Notes under the pieces: generated by a model
What the model saw: only the letters and a program-made list of their open reading frames with translations
Database searches by the model: none
Told to the model about the DNA's origin: nothing
Translations under genes and position numbers: made by a program
DNA from: Gymnopus androsaceus JB14
Lineage: Eukaryota > Basidiomycota > Agaricomycetes > Agaricales > Omphalotaceae
Direction of reading: 5' to 3'
Length of the DNA stretch: 10,185 nt
Assembly: GCA_009733575.1 (NCBI GenBank)
Contig: ML770345.1
Coordinates: 1 to 10,185 of the forward strand
Shown: one piece after another, positions 1 to 7,356 of the stretch
Numbering within the stretch: the first letter of the stretch is position 1
Layout of the letters: each line of letters begins with the position of its first letter

Positions 1-191
1 AGCGCTCAAGTGCCCTACAATATTGCGAGAGCGTTGTGCAAAGGCTAATACCGATGCGATTTATATTTCCTTTTCTACTTTTTCCTCGATGATGGCAGAT
101 CTGATTTTTCCTTACTTGTGACTACGTACCACCCAAGAAAAAGAAAGGAGCGTCCGTACAAGCCCAGGACACTGATTTTGTAAACAAATGA
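1..191 (+). other. Possible 3' end of a host gene
   Basis: Two short open stretches here look like coding sequence, but I recognise no family. Bases 1-42 read in frame 1 without a stop. A second stretch (about 103-191) ends in a lysine-rich tail and a TGA at 189-191. AATAAA lies six bases further on, at 197-202, which suits a transcript end. The two stretches are not in one open frame. An intron between about 36 and 99, ending GGCAG, could join bases 1-35 to a different frame that ends at the TAA at 181-183, but its donor (GTGCAA) is poor. The window edge cuts off anything further upstream. This could equally be chance open sequence. Confidence 0.2.
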
Positions 192-196
192 ATTGT

Positions 197-202
197 AATA
201 AA
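197..202 (+). promoter_or_regulatory. Candidate polyadenylation signal AATAAA
   Basis: This is an exact AATAAA, five bases after the TGA at 189-191. It supports a plus-strand transcript ending here. The surrounding DNA is AT-rich, so chance occurrence is quite possible. Confidence 0.2.
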
Positions 203-433
203 TGCTAATGTCTACAAATTACTTACAATTGTAGGTACCATCAATCACTAGTAGTATATATACAATTATTAAACAGTTTGCGCTTATTTTGAGAGGCTGG
301 AACTCCTAACCCTAATGTAGGAATACACCTTATAACACCAGCAAGGTGACAAGGATATTGACAGATGATAAAATGTTTGACCTTGTATGGATCTTGGGAC
401 AAAAATCCTAAGGTAAACAGGTAAAGTACATGT

Positions 434-441
434 CTATCTAC
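434..441. repeat. 8-bp target-site duplication, left copy (CTATCTAC)
   Basis: The sequence is identical to bases 1012-1019 and sits directly outside the left terminal inverted repeat at 442. An 8-bp duplication is the hallmark length for hAT transposons. Confidence 0.85.
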
Positions 442-1011
442 TAGGGCATGCCACCGTAACCGTCTGTGATGGTTGATGGGACAGTCATATTGGGACCGTG
501 CCCATCCCATCTTGGATTTTCTGGGACCATAATTTGCCGTCCCGTTTTGCCCATTATGGTGTAATTACGGGTGTTGGAAAATATCAGTATGGAATAGGTT
601 TTTTTGTAAAAATTTTGCATGGACTTCCCACATGAAGGTCTATTGTACTATATACAATGGCATAAAATAAGTTTTTAATTTACAAAAGGGCTTGCTCTTT
701 ATAGTTTGAATCTCCAGAGGCATGTGAAAATATTCTGGGATCACCTCCTGAGTGTAAAATGAGTGTTTAATGACCATTTTAAGGTTTCTACAGCACGTTG
801 AAAGGGTGTATGCACATCTAGTCAGCTTACAATACCCCCAAGTAAGTCATTGCATCAAATATTTGACCTTCAAAGGCATTAAAGGTGTGGGAAACTGTAT
901 ACCATATACGGGATGGTTACGGGGGCTACCATACCGTTTCTGAATATTTTGTTATGGTTATGCCTGTATTTTTGATGGCTGTGACCATTTATGGGACAGT
1001 GACATGCCCTA
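442..1011. mobile_element. Non-autonomous hAT-type DNA transposon, about 570 bp
   Basis: The ends are inverted repeats. The left end reads TAGGGCATGCCACCGT (442-457), and the right end, on the minus strand, reads TAGGGCATGTCACTGT (996-1011), with 14 of 16 bases matching. The terminal TAGGG fits the YARNG consensus of hAT ends, and the element is bracketed by a perfect 8-bp duplication. Both subterminal zones carry related pieces (GATGG, TGTGA, ATGGGACAGT), as is common where hAT transposase binds. No transposase reading frame is present, so movement would need a transposase supplied from elsewhere. The interior is AT-rich and unrecognised. The perfect duplication suggests a fairly recent insertion. 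The hAT assignment follows from duplication length and end sequence, not from a protein. Confidence 0.8.
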
Positions 1012-1019
1012 CTATCTAC
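1012..1019. repeat. 8-bp target-site duplication, right copy (CTATCTAC)
   Basis: This is an exact copy of 434-441, placed directly outside the right terminal repeat. Confidence 0.85.
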
Positions 1020-1998
1020 AACCTGTATTTATACTCCTAGAAAGCATATGTCATAGCTATCAAATATAGTAAGTGGATACTATGTGAAGTAATGATATCA
1101 CCTATGATGCAATAGTGATATAAGGTGCAAATATAGCATAGATATGATGTAAATATGATGAAAACCATGATATCATCATGACATAGCTGTATTCAGTTTG
1201 TACATCAAAATCTGATATTCCAACACCTAACTCCAACCCTAACCTTTAACCCAGGATGTTGGCAATGCCAGACTAGCTGTCTTGGGGTTTGGAGATACAA
1301 TTTATTAAACTGCAAATAAATCATAAATTGCATTGTATTTTACTAAAAATGTATCACTGGAGCTTGTACTGATACACAATTTAAATCAGTACAGGTTTAC
1401 AGTCTATTCATAGTTTGGAAATTCCATAAACTGCTGAGAATCAGTTTAAATCAGTACATATTTACAACCAGTTGGCAGTGAAACCCATGCAAACCTTTCA
1501 TTACACCTATATAAGCTCACAGTGTACTTTTCTGACTTGAGTATTGATCAAGATGTCCTGTTAGTAGTATGTAGTAGTAGTTCCTATAACATGATTATTG
1601 TAACACATTACATATCTGGTATTGAAATAGTGCATAAATGATCAGTTCATGTCAGTTTATACTGATATAAACCAGAACTACTGTACCATCTCTAGTGTTA
1701 GTTCTGCCATATTGAGCATCATGGTCCAAATTCAGTCAACCATCAATTCAGCCATCTGGTGTTATGCATTATGTGCATCAATAATCAGTTCAGTGTGCTG
1801 CAGGCACACTCCAGGCAGTTAATCTCAGATTCTGTCAGTTGTAATGATTGCTCTTGATTGTATGTATGAGAAAAAATGATACTCAAGTGCCTTTTTTTTA
1901 GTAGCATCATGGCTCAATTGGTGCCCTGTTCAGGACTCCCTTATGCATCACAAATCCAAAAACATCAAAGTTCAGGGGTCTGCATGTGTCACTGAACT
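1020..1998. other. AT-rich intergenic spacer, no gene seen
   Basis: I see no convincing coding frame on either strand. The stretch is rich in CAGTTTA-, CAGTACA- and ATATGATG-like words. TTAAATCAGTACA occurs twice, 65 bp apart (1381-1393 and 1446-1458). Several short perfect fold-backs are present: 1365-1373 with 1385-1393 (9-bp stem), 1655-1661 with 1666-1672 (7-bp stem, 4-base loop) and 1792-1798 with 1804-1810 (7-bp stem, 5-base loop). Bases 1213-1225 match the 13-bp terminus of the copia LTR. It may be old, decayed repeat sequence. Confidence 0.55.
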
Positions 1999-2003
1999 AA
2001 TGG
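1999..2003. repeat. 5-bp target-site duplication of the copia element, left copy (AATGG)
   Basis: It matches 7699-7703 exactly and directly abuts the left LTR. A 5-bp duplication is the normal product of Ty1/copia integrase. Confidence 0.9.
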
Positions 2004-2366
2004 TATTAGAGTTACGTTCCTAAATAGGAAGTAGCAGCAGTAAGTCCACACAGGACTTAGTAGTAACGATCACACAGATCGATGGGGGACAACGGTATTA
2101 TTACAGGGTATGCTACCTAGGCTTATATACAGTCCTATGTACAAACGATATATCAGGCAAGTGGCTACTGCGTGAATATGTGTGGCTACTGTCCATACGG
2201 TAAAGTGGGTACTGCAAGAGAGCAAGTGGATACGGCGAGAGACTGAGTGGAGTCTGCAAGACGATAACAGTGGAGTGCATGGGATGGTGATACAAACAAG
2301 TGGATACTACGAGAAAGCGTTCCATGTATAGTTTGATAGAATATATTTACCTTTGATATTCCAACA
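2004..2366 (-). repeat. 3' LTR, 363 bp
   Basis: On the minus strand it runs from TGTTGGAATATCAAAG to CTCTAATA, so its ends are TG...TA. It is identical to the other LTR except for seven transitions and an extra 21-bp unit near 2161-2181, flanked by two copies of GTGGCTACT (2161-2169, 2182-2190). A TATATAAG box lies at 2122-2129. The centre is a degenerate tandem array of AGTGG-headed units spaced 21-23 bp. Confidence 0.95.
2122..2129 (-). promoter_or_regulatory. TATA box in the 3' LTR (TATATAAG)
   Basis: It is an exact counterpart of the box at 7475-7482 in the 5' LTR. Here it points out of the element into the left flank, so it could start read-out transcripts toward position 1. Activity is inferred from sequence only. 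Confidence 0.45.
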
Positions 2367-2375
2367 CTCCCCTTC
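2367..2375 (-). promoter_or_regulatory. Polypurine tract for second-strand priming
   Basis: The minus strand reads GAAGGGGAG directly before the TGTTGG start of the 3' LTR. A purine run abutting the 3' LTR is the standard RNase H-resistant primer of LTR retrotransposons. It overlaps the polyprotein stop codon (TGA, 2374-2376), so coding and cis signals are packed without spacing. Confidence 0.85.
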
Positions 2376-3707
2376 AAACCTTTGCTAATCCCATGGATGC
2401 TGCGAAGTGTTTGGCTTTCATCAAAGGTAAGGCTTTGGTGAAGATGTCTGCTGTCATGTTTTCGGTAGGGCAGTATGTAAGACGAATTTTACCTTCCTCG
2501 ATGACGTAGCGGATGAAGTGGTATCGGATATCGATGTGTTTGGTCCTTGCATGAAAACAATCATCCTTCGCCAATGCGATGGCGGACTGATTGTCTGACA
2601 TGATGGGGATCGCATGAGTAATTGGACCAAAGATTTCCGACAAAAGATTCCTAAGCCAGATCGCTTCCTTTGCCGCATGGGTCAAAGCGATATACTTGGC
2701 TTCCGTGGTGGATAAAGAAATGGTATCTTGTCGTTTCGACGACCAAGATACTGCTCCGCCATTCAACATAAAAACGTACCCGGAAATAGCATGTCGATCC
2801 TCTTGGGACATACCATCCGCATCCGTATAGCCTTGGACTGTTTCCTGGTTGCTCGTACTGAGCCAAAAGTCTCGAGTGTATTTGAGATAGGCGTAGACAC
2901 GGCGTACACCATTCCAATGAGTGATGCCAGGGTTTTGTGAAAAGCGAGCAAGGATAGAGACTGCATACGTGATGTCAGGTCTCGTAGCGACGGATAAGTA
3001 CTGGAGAGCACCAAGGGCCTCTCTGTAGGGTTTATCGCGCATAAAAGCAATATCCTCGACCGTTTTGGGTGACTGGTCTTTGGTGAGGTGAATGTGGGGA
3101 TCAAAGGGAATAGAGAGTGGCTTTATATCCGAGAATCCATAGCGAGAGAGTATGGCGTCAATGTACGACCGCTGGGATAGGTGAATAGTCCTATTATGGA
3201 GAGATCTTCGGATCTCGATCCCAAGTAACCAATGGATTTCTCCGGAATCAACAACTTCGATTATAGCCCCAATATCTTTCTTTAGTTTCTCCATGATGGC
3301 CAGGGTTTCGGTAACCAATGTCATGTCGTCAACATGTATGAAAATGATGGTGAAGGGATTAGTGCGATAGAAAACAGCATGATCAAAATCAGACCGTTTA
3401 AACCCTAGTTGGGTCATGATTTCCCTGAATCGCATGTACCATCGTCGACCGGCTTGTTTAAGTCCGTAAAGTGCGAGTTTAAGCCGTAAGGTTTGACCTA
3501 GTTTTACCCCTATATCAATGCCTGTAGGTGCCTTCATAAAAATGCACTCGTTGTCATCCAATTTCCCGTAAAGGTAAGCTGATTTCACGTCCATTTGGTG
3601 AATAATCATGCTCTTCTCAGCTCCAATGCTGAGTATAGCACGGGCTGATGCAAGTTTCGCGACAGATGCGAAGGTTTCGTCTGGGAAGTAGTCAACGTCT
3701 GGGATTG
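2374..3707 (-). pseudogene. Reverse transcriptase core and RNase H (3' part of pol)
   Basis: From the ATG at 3609 the frame gives 411 residues, and homology continues about 95 bases upstream to the frameshift near 3701-3707. The first catalytic aspartate is D7 in MDVKSAYL. LYGLKQAGRRWY lies at 47-58, and the polymerase box is HVDD at 92-95 (3325-3336), where most copia elements have YVDD. RNase H follows with YTDAD (D263), STTEAKY (E303), SDNQSA (D339) and the KHID/TADIFTK region (D360, D388), so the catalytic carboxylates appear intact. The segment ends SMGLAKV and stops inside the polypurine tract. This is the longest unbroken piece of pol, but it lacks the N-terminal RT fingers, which lie in another frame. 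Confidence 0.95.
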
Positions 3708-4040
3708 ATTAAATCCACGTACAACAAGACGAGCTCGGTGTCCTGTAATGTGACCTCGTTCATCCTTCTTGGTCTGATAGACCCATTTGGATGTGAGAAT
3801 ATTGGCATCTGGAGGTGGAGTGACAATTGTATAGGTTCCACGCTCCTGGAGTCTGGAGATTTCGTCCTTCATGGCATCGTACCATTTGGAGCTGTCAGGT
3901 CGTCGCATAGCTTCTGCAACAGATAAAGGATTAGATTCGATTTCTGATGTTACCTGACCTAGAGATGTGGTAAGATGTCGCAACTCATCACTTCCTTCTC
4001 CAAGTCCTTCAATGACGTCCCTGACTTCTTGGTGGGTCGT
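3703..4040 (-). pseudogene. Reverse transcriptase N-terminal part
   Basis: This frame carries the usual start of copia RT: an A(M)RRPDSSKWYDAMKDEI stretch, then SKWVYQTK and the basic RARLVVRGFNQ motif of the fingers. Homology stops right after GFNQ, where one base appears to be missing. The same frame then runs on as meaningless sequence to a stop at 3606-3608, while the true continuation lies one frame over. The upstream join to the integrase tail is also a one-base loss, near 4030-4040. Confidence 0.85.
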
Positions 4041-4320
4041 CTGACTCGTTTCCCAGATACTTCGTCTGGTGCAATTGGTTCGGCAATCTCTTCTGGAACT
4101 GGTATGACAGGCTGTTCTGACTCGGTGACTGATGTTTCCAAATTTCCCAAATTTCCATCCTCCCCTTCAACGGGTTGGATCTGCCTGTCAGAGAAAATTA
4201 CGTTCCTCTCCATTGTGACAGTGTGACGTGTTGGCCAGTAGATGTAGTGACCATTCGATTCGGGTTCGAGTCCTATCCAGCGTCCTTCCTGTGCCTGTGG
4301 TTCCAATTTGCCGGGTTCTT
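4000..4320 (-). pseudogene. Integrase C-terminal tail and linker to RT
   Basis: The frame has KLEPQAQEGRWIGLEPESNGHYIYW, split here as LEPQAQEGRW then IGLEPESNGHYIYW. It matches the typical copia integrase tail with a basic-plus-glycine turn followed by a YR/YW-type strand. ERNVIFSD follows, then an acidic, proline-rich linker and the basic GKRVRRPTKK. The linker is normally variable in this family. Both edges are frameshifts, near 4311-4326 and 4030-4040. Confidence 0.8.
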
Positions 4321-4796
4321 TTCTCGTTTGACATAAACAATACTGCCGAAGATTTGAAGATTAGTAATGTCCGGTTTAATACCAAACCGTTTCTCATATG
4401 GAGTGGCCATTCCAATGGCTTTCTTCGGCGTCCTGTTCCAAACATATACCGCATATTTCATCATGAATCCCCAAAGCCATTTTGGGAGTCCTGATGAGAT
4501 CAAAAGACTTCGAACTGCATTAAGCAACGTTCGATGTGCGCGTTCCGCTATACCATTGTGTTCCGGCGTGTCGTGTACCGTGAGACGTCGTTGTGTCCCA
4601 ATGCGTTCCAGATATGCCATGAATTCGTTACTGAGAAATTCTCCCCCTCGATCAGAGTGGAGAACTTTAACAGTTGTGCCATATTGAGTTTGGAGACCTG
4701 TTTGGAGAACCACGTACTGTGCGAATGACTCGTCCTTCGACTTCATTTGAGGTTCCTCCAACCAGTCAGTTGCTTCGTCAACTAAAGTCAGCAGTG
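4311..4796 (-). pseudogene. Integrase catalytic core, second and third acidic residues
   Basis: The segment contains LHSDRGGEF (aspartate codon 4651-4653) and NGIAERAHRTLL (glutamate codon 4543-4545). The two residues are separated by 35 residues, the D-X35-E spacing of the retroviral-type integrase core. Downstream are GLPKWLWGFMMKYAVYVWNRTP, and then ATPYEKRFGIKPDITNLQIFGS, split here for length, which are typical of copia integrase. The first catalytic aspartate lies upstream in another frame (4841-4843). The DDE set is therefore complete but scattered over two broken frames. Confidence 0.93.
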
Positions 4797-5132
4797 TAAG
4801 TGCAGTGGTTTACCGTCCTGACTTGTGATGGTCCCCACACGTCCATGTGGAAGACGTCTCCAAAATTCTCCGCACGTGGAGATGATCGCACCTGAGCGAT
4901 AGGATACCTGGATGCTTTCCCAAGCATACAAGCACGGCATTCTGGTTCGTCCATTTGCTTCGGATCCAATCCGATTCCACGAACCTGGTTGTCTCGGAAC
5001 ATATGCTTCACGTAAGCATAAGTTGAGGTGACCTAAGATGCAGTGTGCCTCGTAAAGAGATACCAATCTGCCAATCTTAGTCGAATAAGCGTGTTCCCTT
5101 GATGGGATCTGGTATAGTCCGTTAGATCTTTG
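4790..5132 (-). pseudogene. Integrase zinc-binding (HHCC) domain and first core aspartate
   Basis: Two frames alternate here. One carries SLYEAHCILGHLN, with the two zinc-binding histidines (first at 5043-5045). After a shift near 5021-5024 the next frame carries PECRACMLGK, with the two cysteines (4937-4939 and 4928-4930). FHMDVWGP follows, with the first DDE aspartate (4841-4843). After WGP the conserved strand continues in the first frame again (ITSQDGKPLHL) for about 35 bases before another shift near 4790-4796. The domain order is the GAG_pre-integrase/integrase arrangement normal for Ty1/copia. Confidence 0.85.
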
Positions 5133-5569
5133 GGATAACTCCCACGAGATTTCCCTGGCGATCTCTGATCGTCATTTTACCATTAGTGGTGTGGATGGCG
5201 TAACCATCATCGTCGAGTTTTCCCAGTGATACGAGTGTGTTGGGAGTGTCTGGACATAGAAGGGTGTTGGGGAGCTTTAACATTCTTATTTCTTGTTCAA
5301 ATGTTGGAAGTCCCAGATGGAGTGTGCCGGAGATGTTTGCCGTGAAAGTTTCCGCATTAGCGGCCTGAATGACTCGTGTTGGAATTTCCCGTCGATTCCT
5401 GAGTTCGTCGGTGAGTGGCGTCATGTGGGTAGAGCATCCGGAGTCAAAAAGAATTGCTCCGTAACTGTGGGCTGCAGCGTAAGCATGGTCACCTTTTCCA
5501 ACTCCTTCTTCGGTGTCAAATTTGAAGGAAGGAAAGAGGTTAACGTCGACGTATACTCTCCTCCTCTTC
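5122..5569 (-). pseudogene. Aspartic protease
   Basis: The frame contains AILFDSGCSTHMTP, in which DSG (codons 5437-5445) is the active-site triad of a retropepsin. IQAANAETF and LPNTLLCPDTPNTLVSLGKL follow, matching the body of copia proteases, and then TIRDRQGNLVGVIPK. Retropepsins act as dimers and cut the Gag-Pol precursor. The frame is entered through a shift in a GA-rich run (5555-5569) and ends at a TAA (5122-5124), which results from another one-base shift. The ATG at 5569-5571 is unlikely to be a real start. Confidence 0.92.
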
Positions 5570-5927
5570 ATCGTTAAGAGTAAGAGGTGGCGGACTGTCG
5601 ACTTTGATGTTTTGCATTATGCAGCTTTGATCGCTCGGCGATGAAAGAGCTAATTCGAATTTATCAGCTATTTCGGAAAAATCGAAAACAAGATTCCCAT
5701 GCTTAGCGGGAATTTCGATTGCTGCCCATGATGACTCTGGTACTTCCTCAATCATGGATGAGGATGCCACTTCGCTGTTCTTCGGCCTATCTCTCCAGTT
5801 TCCATCTGACTTCTTCTTCTGCTTTTCTTTAGGAGCCTTCGTCTCCTTGGCCTCGTTGGCCTGACTGCATTTCTCCGATGGACATTGATTTCCAAAATGA
5901 CCTTTACCTCCGCAGTTATAACAAACC
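5540..5927 (-). pseudogene. Gag nucleocapsid zinc knuckle and linker
   Basis: It holds CYNCGGKGHFGNQC, a CX2CX4HX4C zinc knuckle (codons 5882-5923), the RNA-packaging motif of nucleocapsid. A lysine-rich stretch and an acidic, serine-containing linker with SSMIEEVPESSWAAIEI follow before protease. The frame lies one base over from the main Gag frame. Gag's RG-rich run ends at a TAA exactly where the zinc knuckle begins in this frame. Confidence 0.9.
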
Positions 5928-7175
5928 AGAGTCCTGGCGACTCGTTGATCCTCCGCGGCCTCTGCCTCTGCCTCGGGAATTTCCCCTAAAGGAATTTCCA
6001 CAACCTCGGAAACCTCCTCTTCCCCTATTACCGGCATAGTTTGCCGATTCCTTCTTGTGATCATGTCGCATTTGGTGTACCATTGATTCAGCACGAATGG
6101 TAGAGATGAGCTCTGCAGGACTGAGCTTTTTGTCTGCTTTCACGGAGAAAACAGCCAATGCGTTTATGGTGGCTTTGAAGGTGTCGGGGACAGAGGACAT
6201 GATGGTGTTGACGAATATATCGTCGTTGATATCGATTCCCCTAGTAGTGAGGTCGTCGCGGATGCTGATCATATCGTCCAAATGTTTATTGACCTTGGAT
6301 GGGTCCGAGCATCGCATAGTGTGAAGTCGTCTTTGCAAAAATGATTCAGTAAGAGCGTTTTTAGAATCATAATCAGCGAGTAAATTTTCCCACAACCGTT
6401 TCGTGTTGTCGTAGTTCCTATACCTTCGGAATATTCCATCCGATAACCTGCCAATGATAGCATTCAAAAGGTCGTTGTCCTTTTCTCTATCATTCTCCAT
6501 TGCGTCTGGATCCAATATTATATGTGGGTTCCATTCAAAATAACGCTGGTAGCCGATAGATCTGGCTGCGAATTCCACTCGAGTTTTCCACGTATCCCAG
6601 TTTGATCCGTCTGACTTTAAGGTTGTAACCTTATCAAAGGCTTTTAGTGCTTTAGACATATTGTCATCGTCGGAATCTGATTCAAATGCCCCTGATGATT
6701 CAGATCCTGAATCTGATGGAGATGAGGGTGGAGATCTTGGTGGAAGATTACTCGGTAAGGGCTGTGGAGTTTGCTGTGGAGATGGCTGTGGAGATGGATT
6801 CGGTGGAAGTGGAGGTGGTGTTTGCTGTGGCTCTTGTTTTGGTAACGAAACTGGAGCTGGTGAAGGAGTAGGTGCTGGAGTGGGATTAGATGAAGATGAG
6901 GCTGCGGCTTTCTGTTTGCCAGCTAGACGTTCGCTACGTCTTTTCTCCTGTCTTTCGTTTTCTGCGATTTTGATAAATTGTTCCTGAACAATATCAGGTA
7001 GATCGGCGTAATCCGGTAATTCTGCAGTATATTTAGTATCCTTGTGAGGAGTATCGTACCGGTTTGGGCAAGGCTGTTTGGCACAAACAAACCACTTCTG
7101 GTCGCTTGGATTCCACCACCTGTCGCGGGTCTCGTCTTTATCCGCTATATGAGATTTCAAAGCGCAAGGTGCCTT
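5916..7175 (-). pseudogene. Gag body, with an N-terminal extension
   Basis: Counting residues from the TTG at 7158-7160, this frame has a Trp/Cys-containing segment (about 13-38: DRWWNPSDQKWFVCAKQPC). A basic, charged helix-like stretch (RQEKRRSERLAGK) and a roughly 70-residue proline-rich then acidic-serine linker follow. From residue 168 comes canonical copia Gag: MSKALKAFDKVTTLKSDGSN, NWDTWKTRVEFAARS, and KRLWENLLADYDSKN with SFLQRRLHTMR. It ends in an RGRGRGRGG nucleic-acid-binding run. The first true ATG in this frame after the TAG at 7176-7178 is at 6657-6659, so the shortened product would be a conventional Gag without the extension. The C terminus is cut off by the shift before the zinc knuckle. 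Confidence 0.9.
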
Positions 7176-7298
7176 CTAATCGGTGGCTGGTAGTGGTAGT
7201 GGTAGAGGCGCTGGTTTACTGCTGGATGCTGCGGTGGCGGCGGCTTGTCCTGATGCTGTTCTGCGAGCTGCTGGTGCAGTAGGCCTAGGTTGTGACAT
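7176..7298 (-). pseudogene. Gag leader ORF, 40 codons, ended by an in-frame TAG
   Basis: The ATG at 7296-7298 is the first one downstream of the primer-binding site, with a 45-base leader. It opens an Ala/Pro/Ser/Thr-rich stretch (MSQPRPTAPAARRTASGQ...) in the same frame as the Gag body. The TAG at 7176-7178 stops it after 40 codons. The shared frame and the coding-like sequence beyond suggest the TAG is a later mutation. A short leader peptide before a separate Gag start is the alternative. Confidence 0.65.
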
Positions 7299-7343
7299 CA
7301 ACAAGAGTTATGTCCACAAATAGATGCGTCAATGGTTAAGGCC

Positions 7344-7356
7344 GGGGCCCATAACC
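7344..7356 (-). promoter_or_regulatory. Primer-binding site for an initiator tRNA-Met fragment
   Basis: The minus strand reads GGTTATGGGCCCC directly after the 5' LTR. Its complement, GGGCCCATAACC, is the anticodon arm of eukaryotic initiator tRNA-Met (anticodon CAU). Drosophila copia and yeast Ty5 are known to prime with a half-molecule of this tRNA ending in the anticodon arm, and this site fits that mode. It does not match the acceptor-end site TGGTATCAGAGC common in plant copia elements. Confidence 0.85.

Larger units (their letters stand above)
2374..7298 (-). pseudogene. Ty1/copia gag-pol polyprotein gene, disrupted
   Basis: This is the complete coding span, from the ATG at 7296-7298 to the TGA at 2374-2376. 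It would encode Gag, nucleocapsid, protease, integrase, RT and RNase H. Breaks, in reading order, are a TAG at 7176-7178 and shifts near 5919-5927, 5555-5569, 5125-5132, 5021-5024, 4829-4831, 4790-4796, 4311-4326, 4030-4040 and 3701-3707. The first four act as one extra base and the last five as one missing base. The net shift agrees with the frame difference between the first and last segments. Conserved motifs continue across every break, so all catalytic regions were once joined. Many breaks lie beside short homopolymers, so sequencing error is a possible cause for some. Confidence 0.9.

Noticed and set aside
241..510. An 89-codon minus-strand ORF across the left edge of the hAT element
   Set aside because: It crosses the transposon boundary and its target duplication, and shows no recognisable domain.
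572..1225. A second DNA transposon with ends TGTTGGA(AA)ATATCAG and its inverse
   Set aside because: The flanks carry no target duplication, and the left end falls inside the well-supported hAT element.
1226..1255. Telomere-like CCTAA/CCCTAACC words
   Set aside because: Only isolated copies occur with no regular tandem array, so this is not an internal telomere tract.
5916..5927. Programmed +1 frameshift between Gag and the zinc knuckle, as in Ty1
   Set aside because: Ty1-style shifting would place pol, not the nucleocapsid motif, in the new frame. The Ty1 slip heptamer is absent, and eight other shifts of the same kind lie downstream, so random change or sequencing error is simpler.
6661..6987. 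A 108-codon plus-strand ORF rich in Gly, Cys and Asp
   Set aside because: It is the complement of the proline-rich and acidic-serine linker of Gag, whose minus-strand frame has clear homology on its downstream side. It is a compositional shadow.
7344..7356. Fragment of an initiator tRNA gene on the plus strand
   Set aside because: Only the anticodon-arm bases match, with no other tRNA arms around. The position right at the LTR edge identifies it as the primer-binding site.
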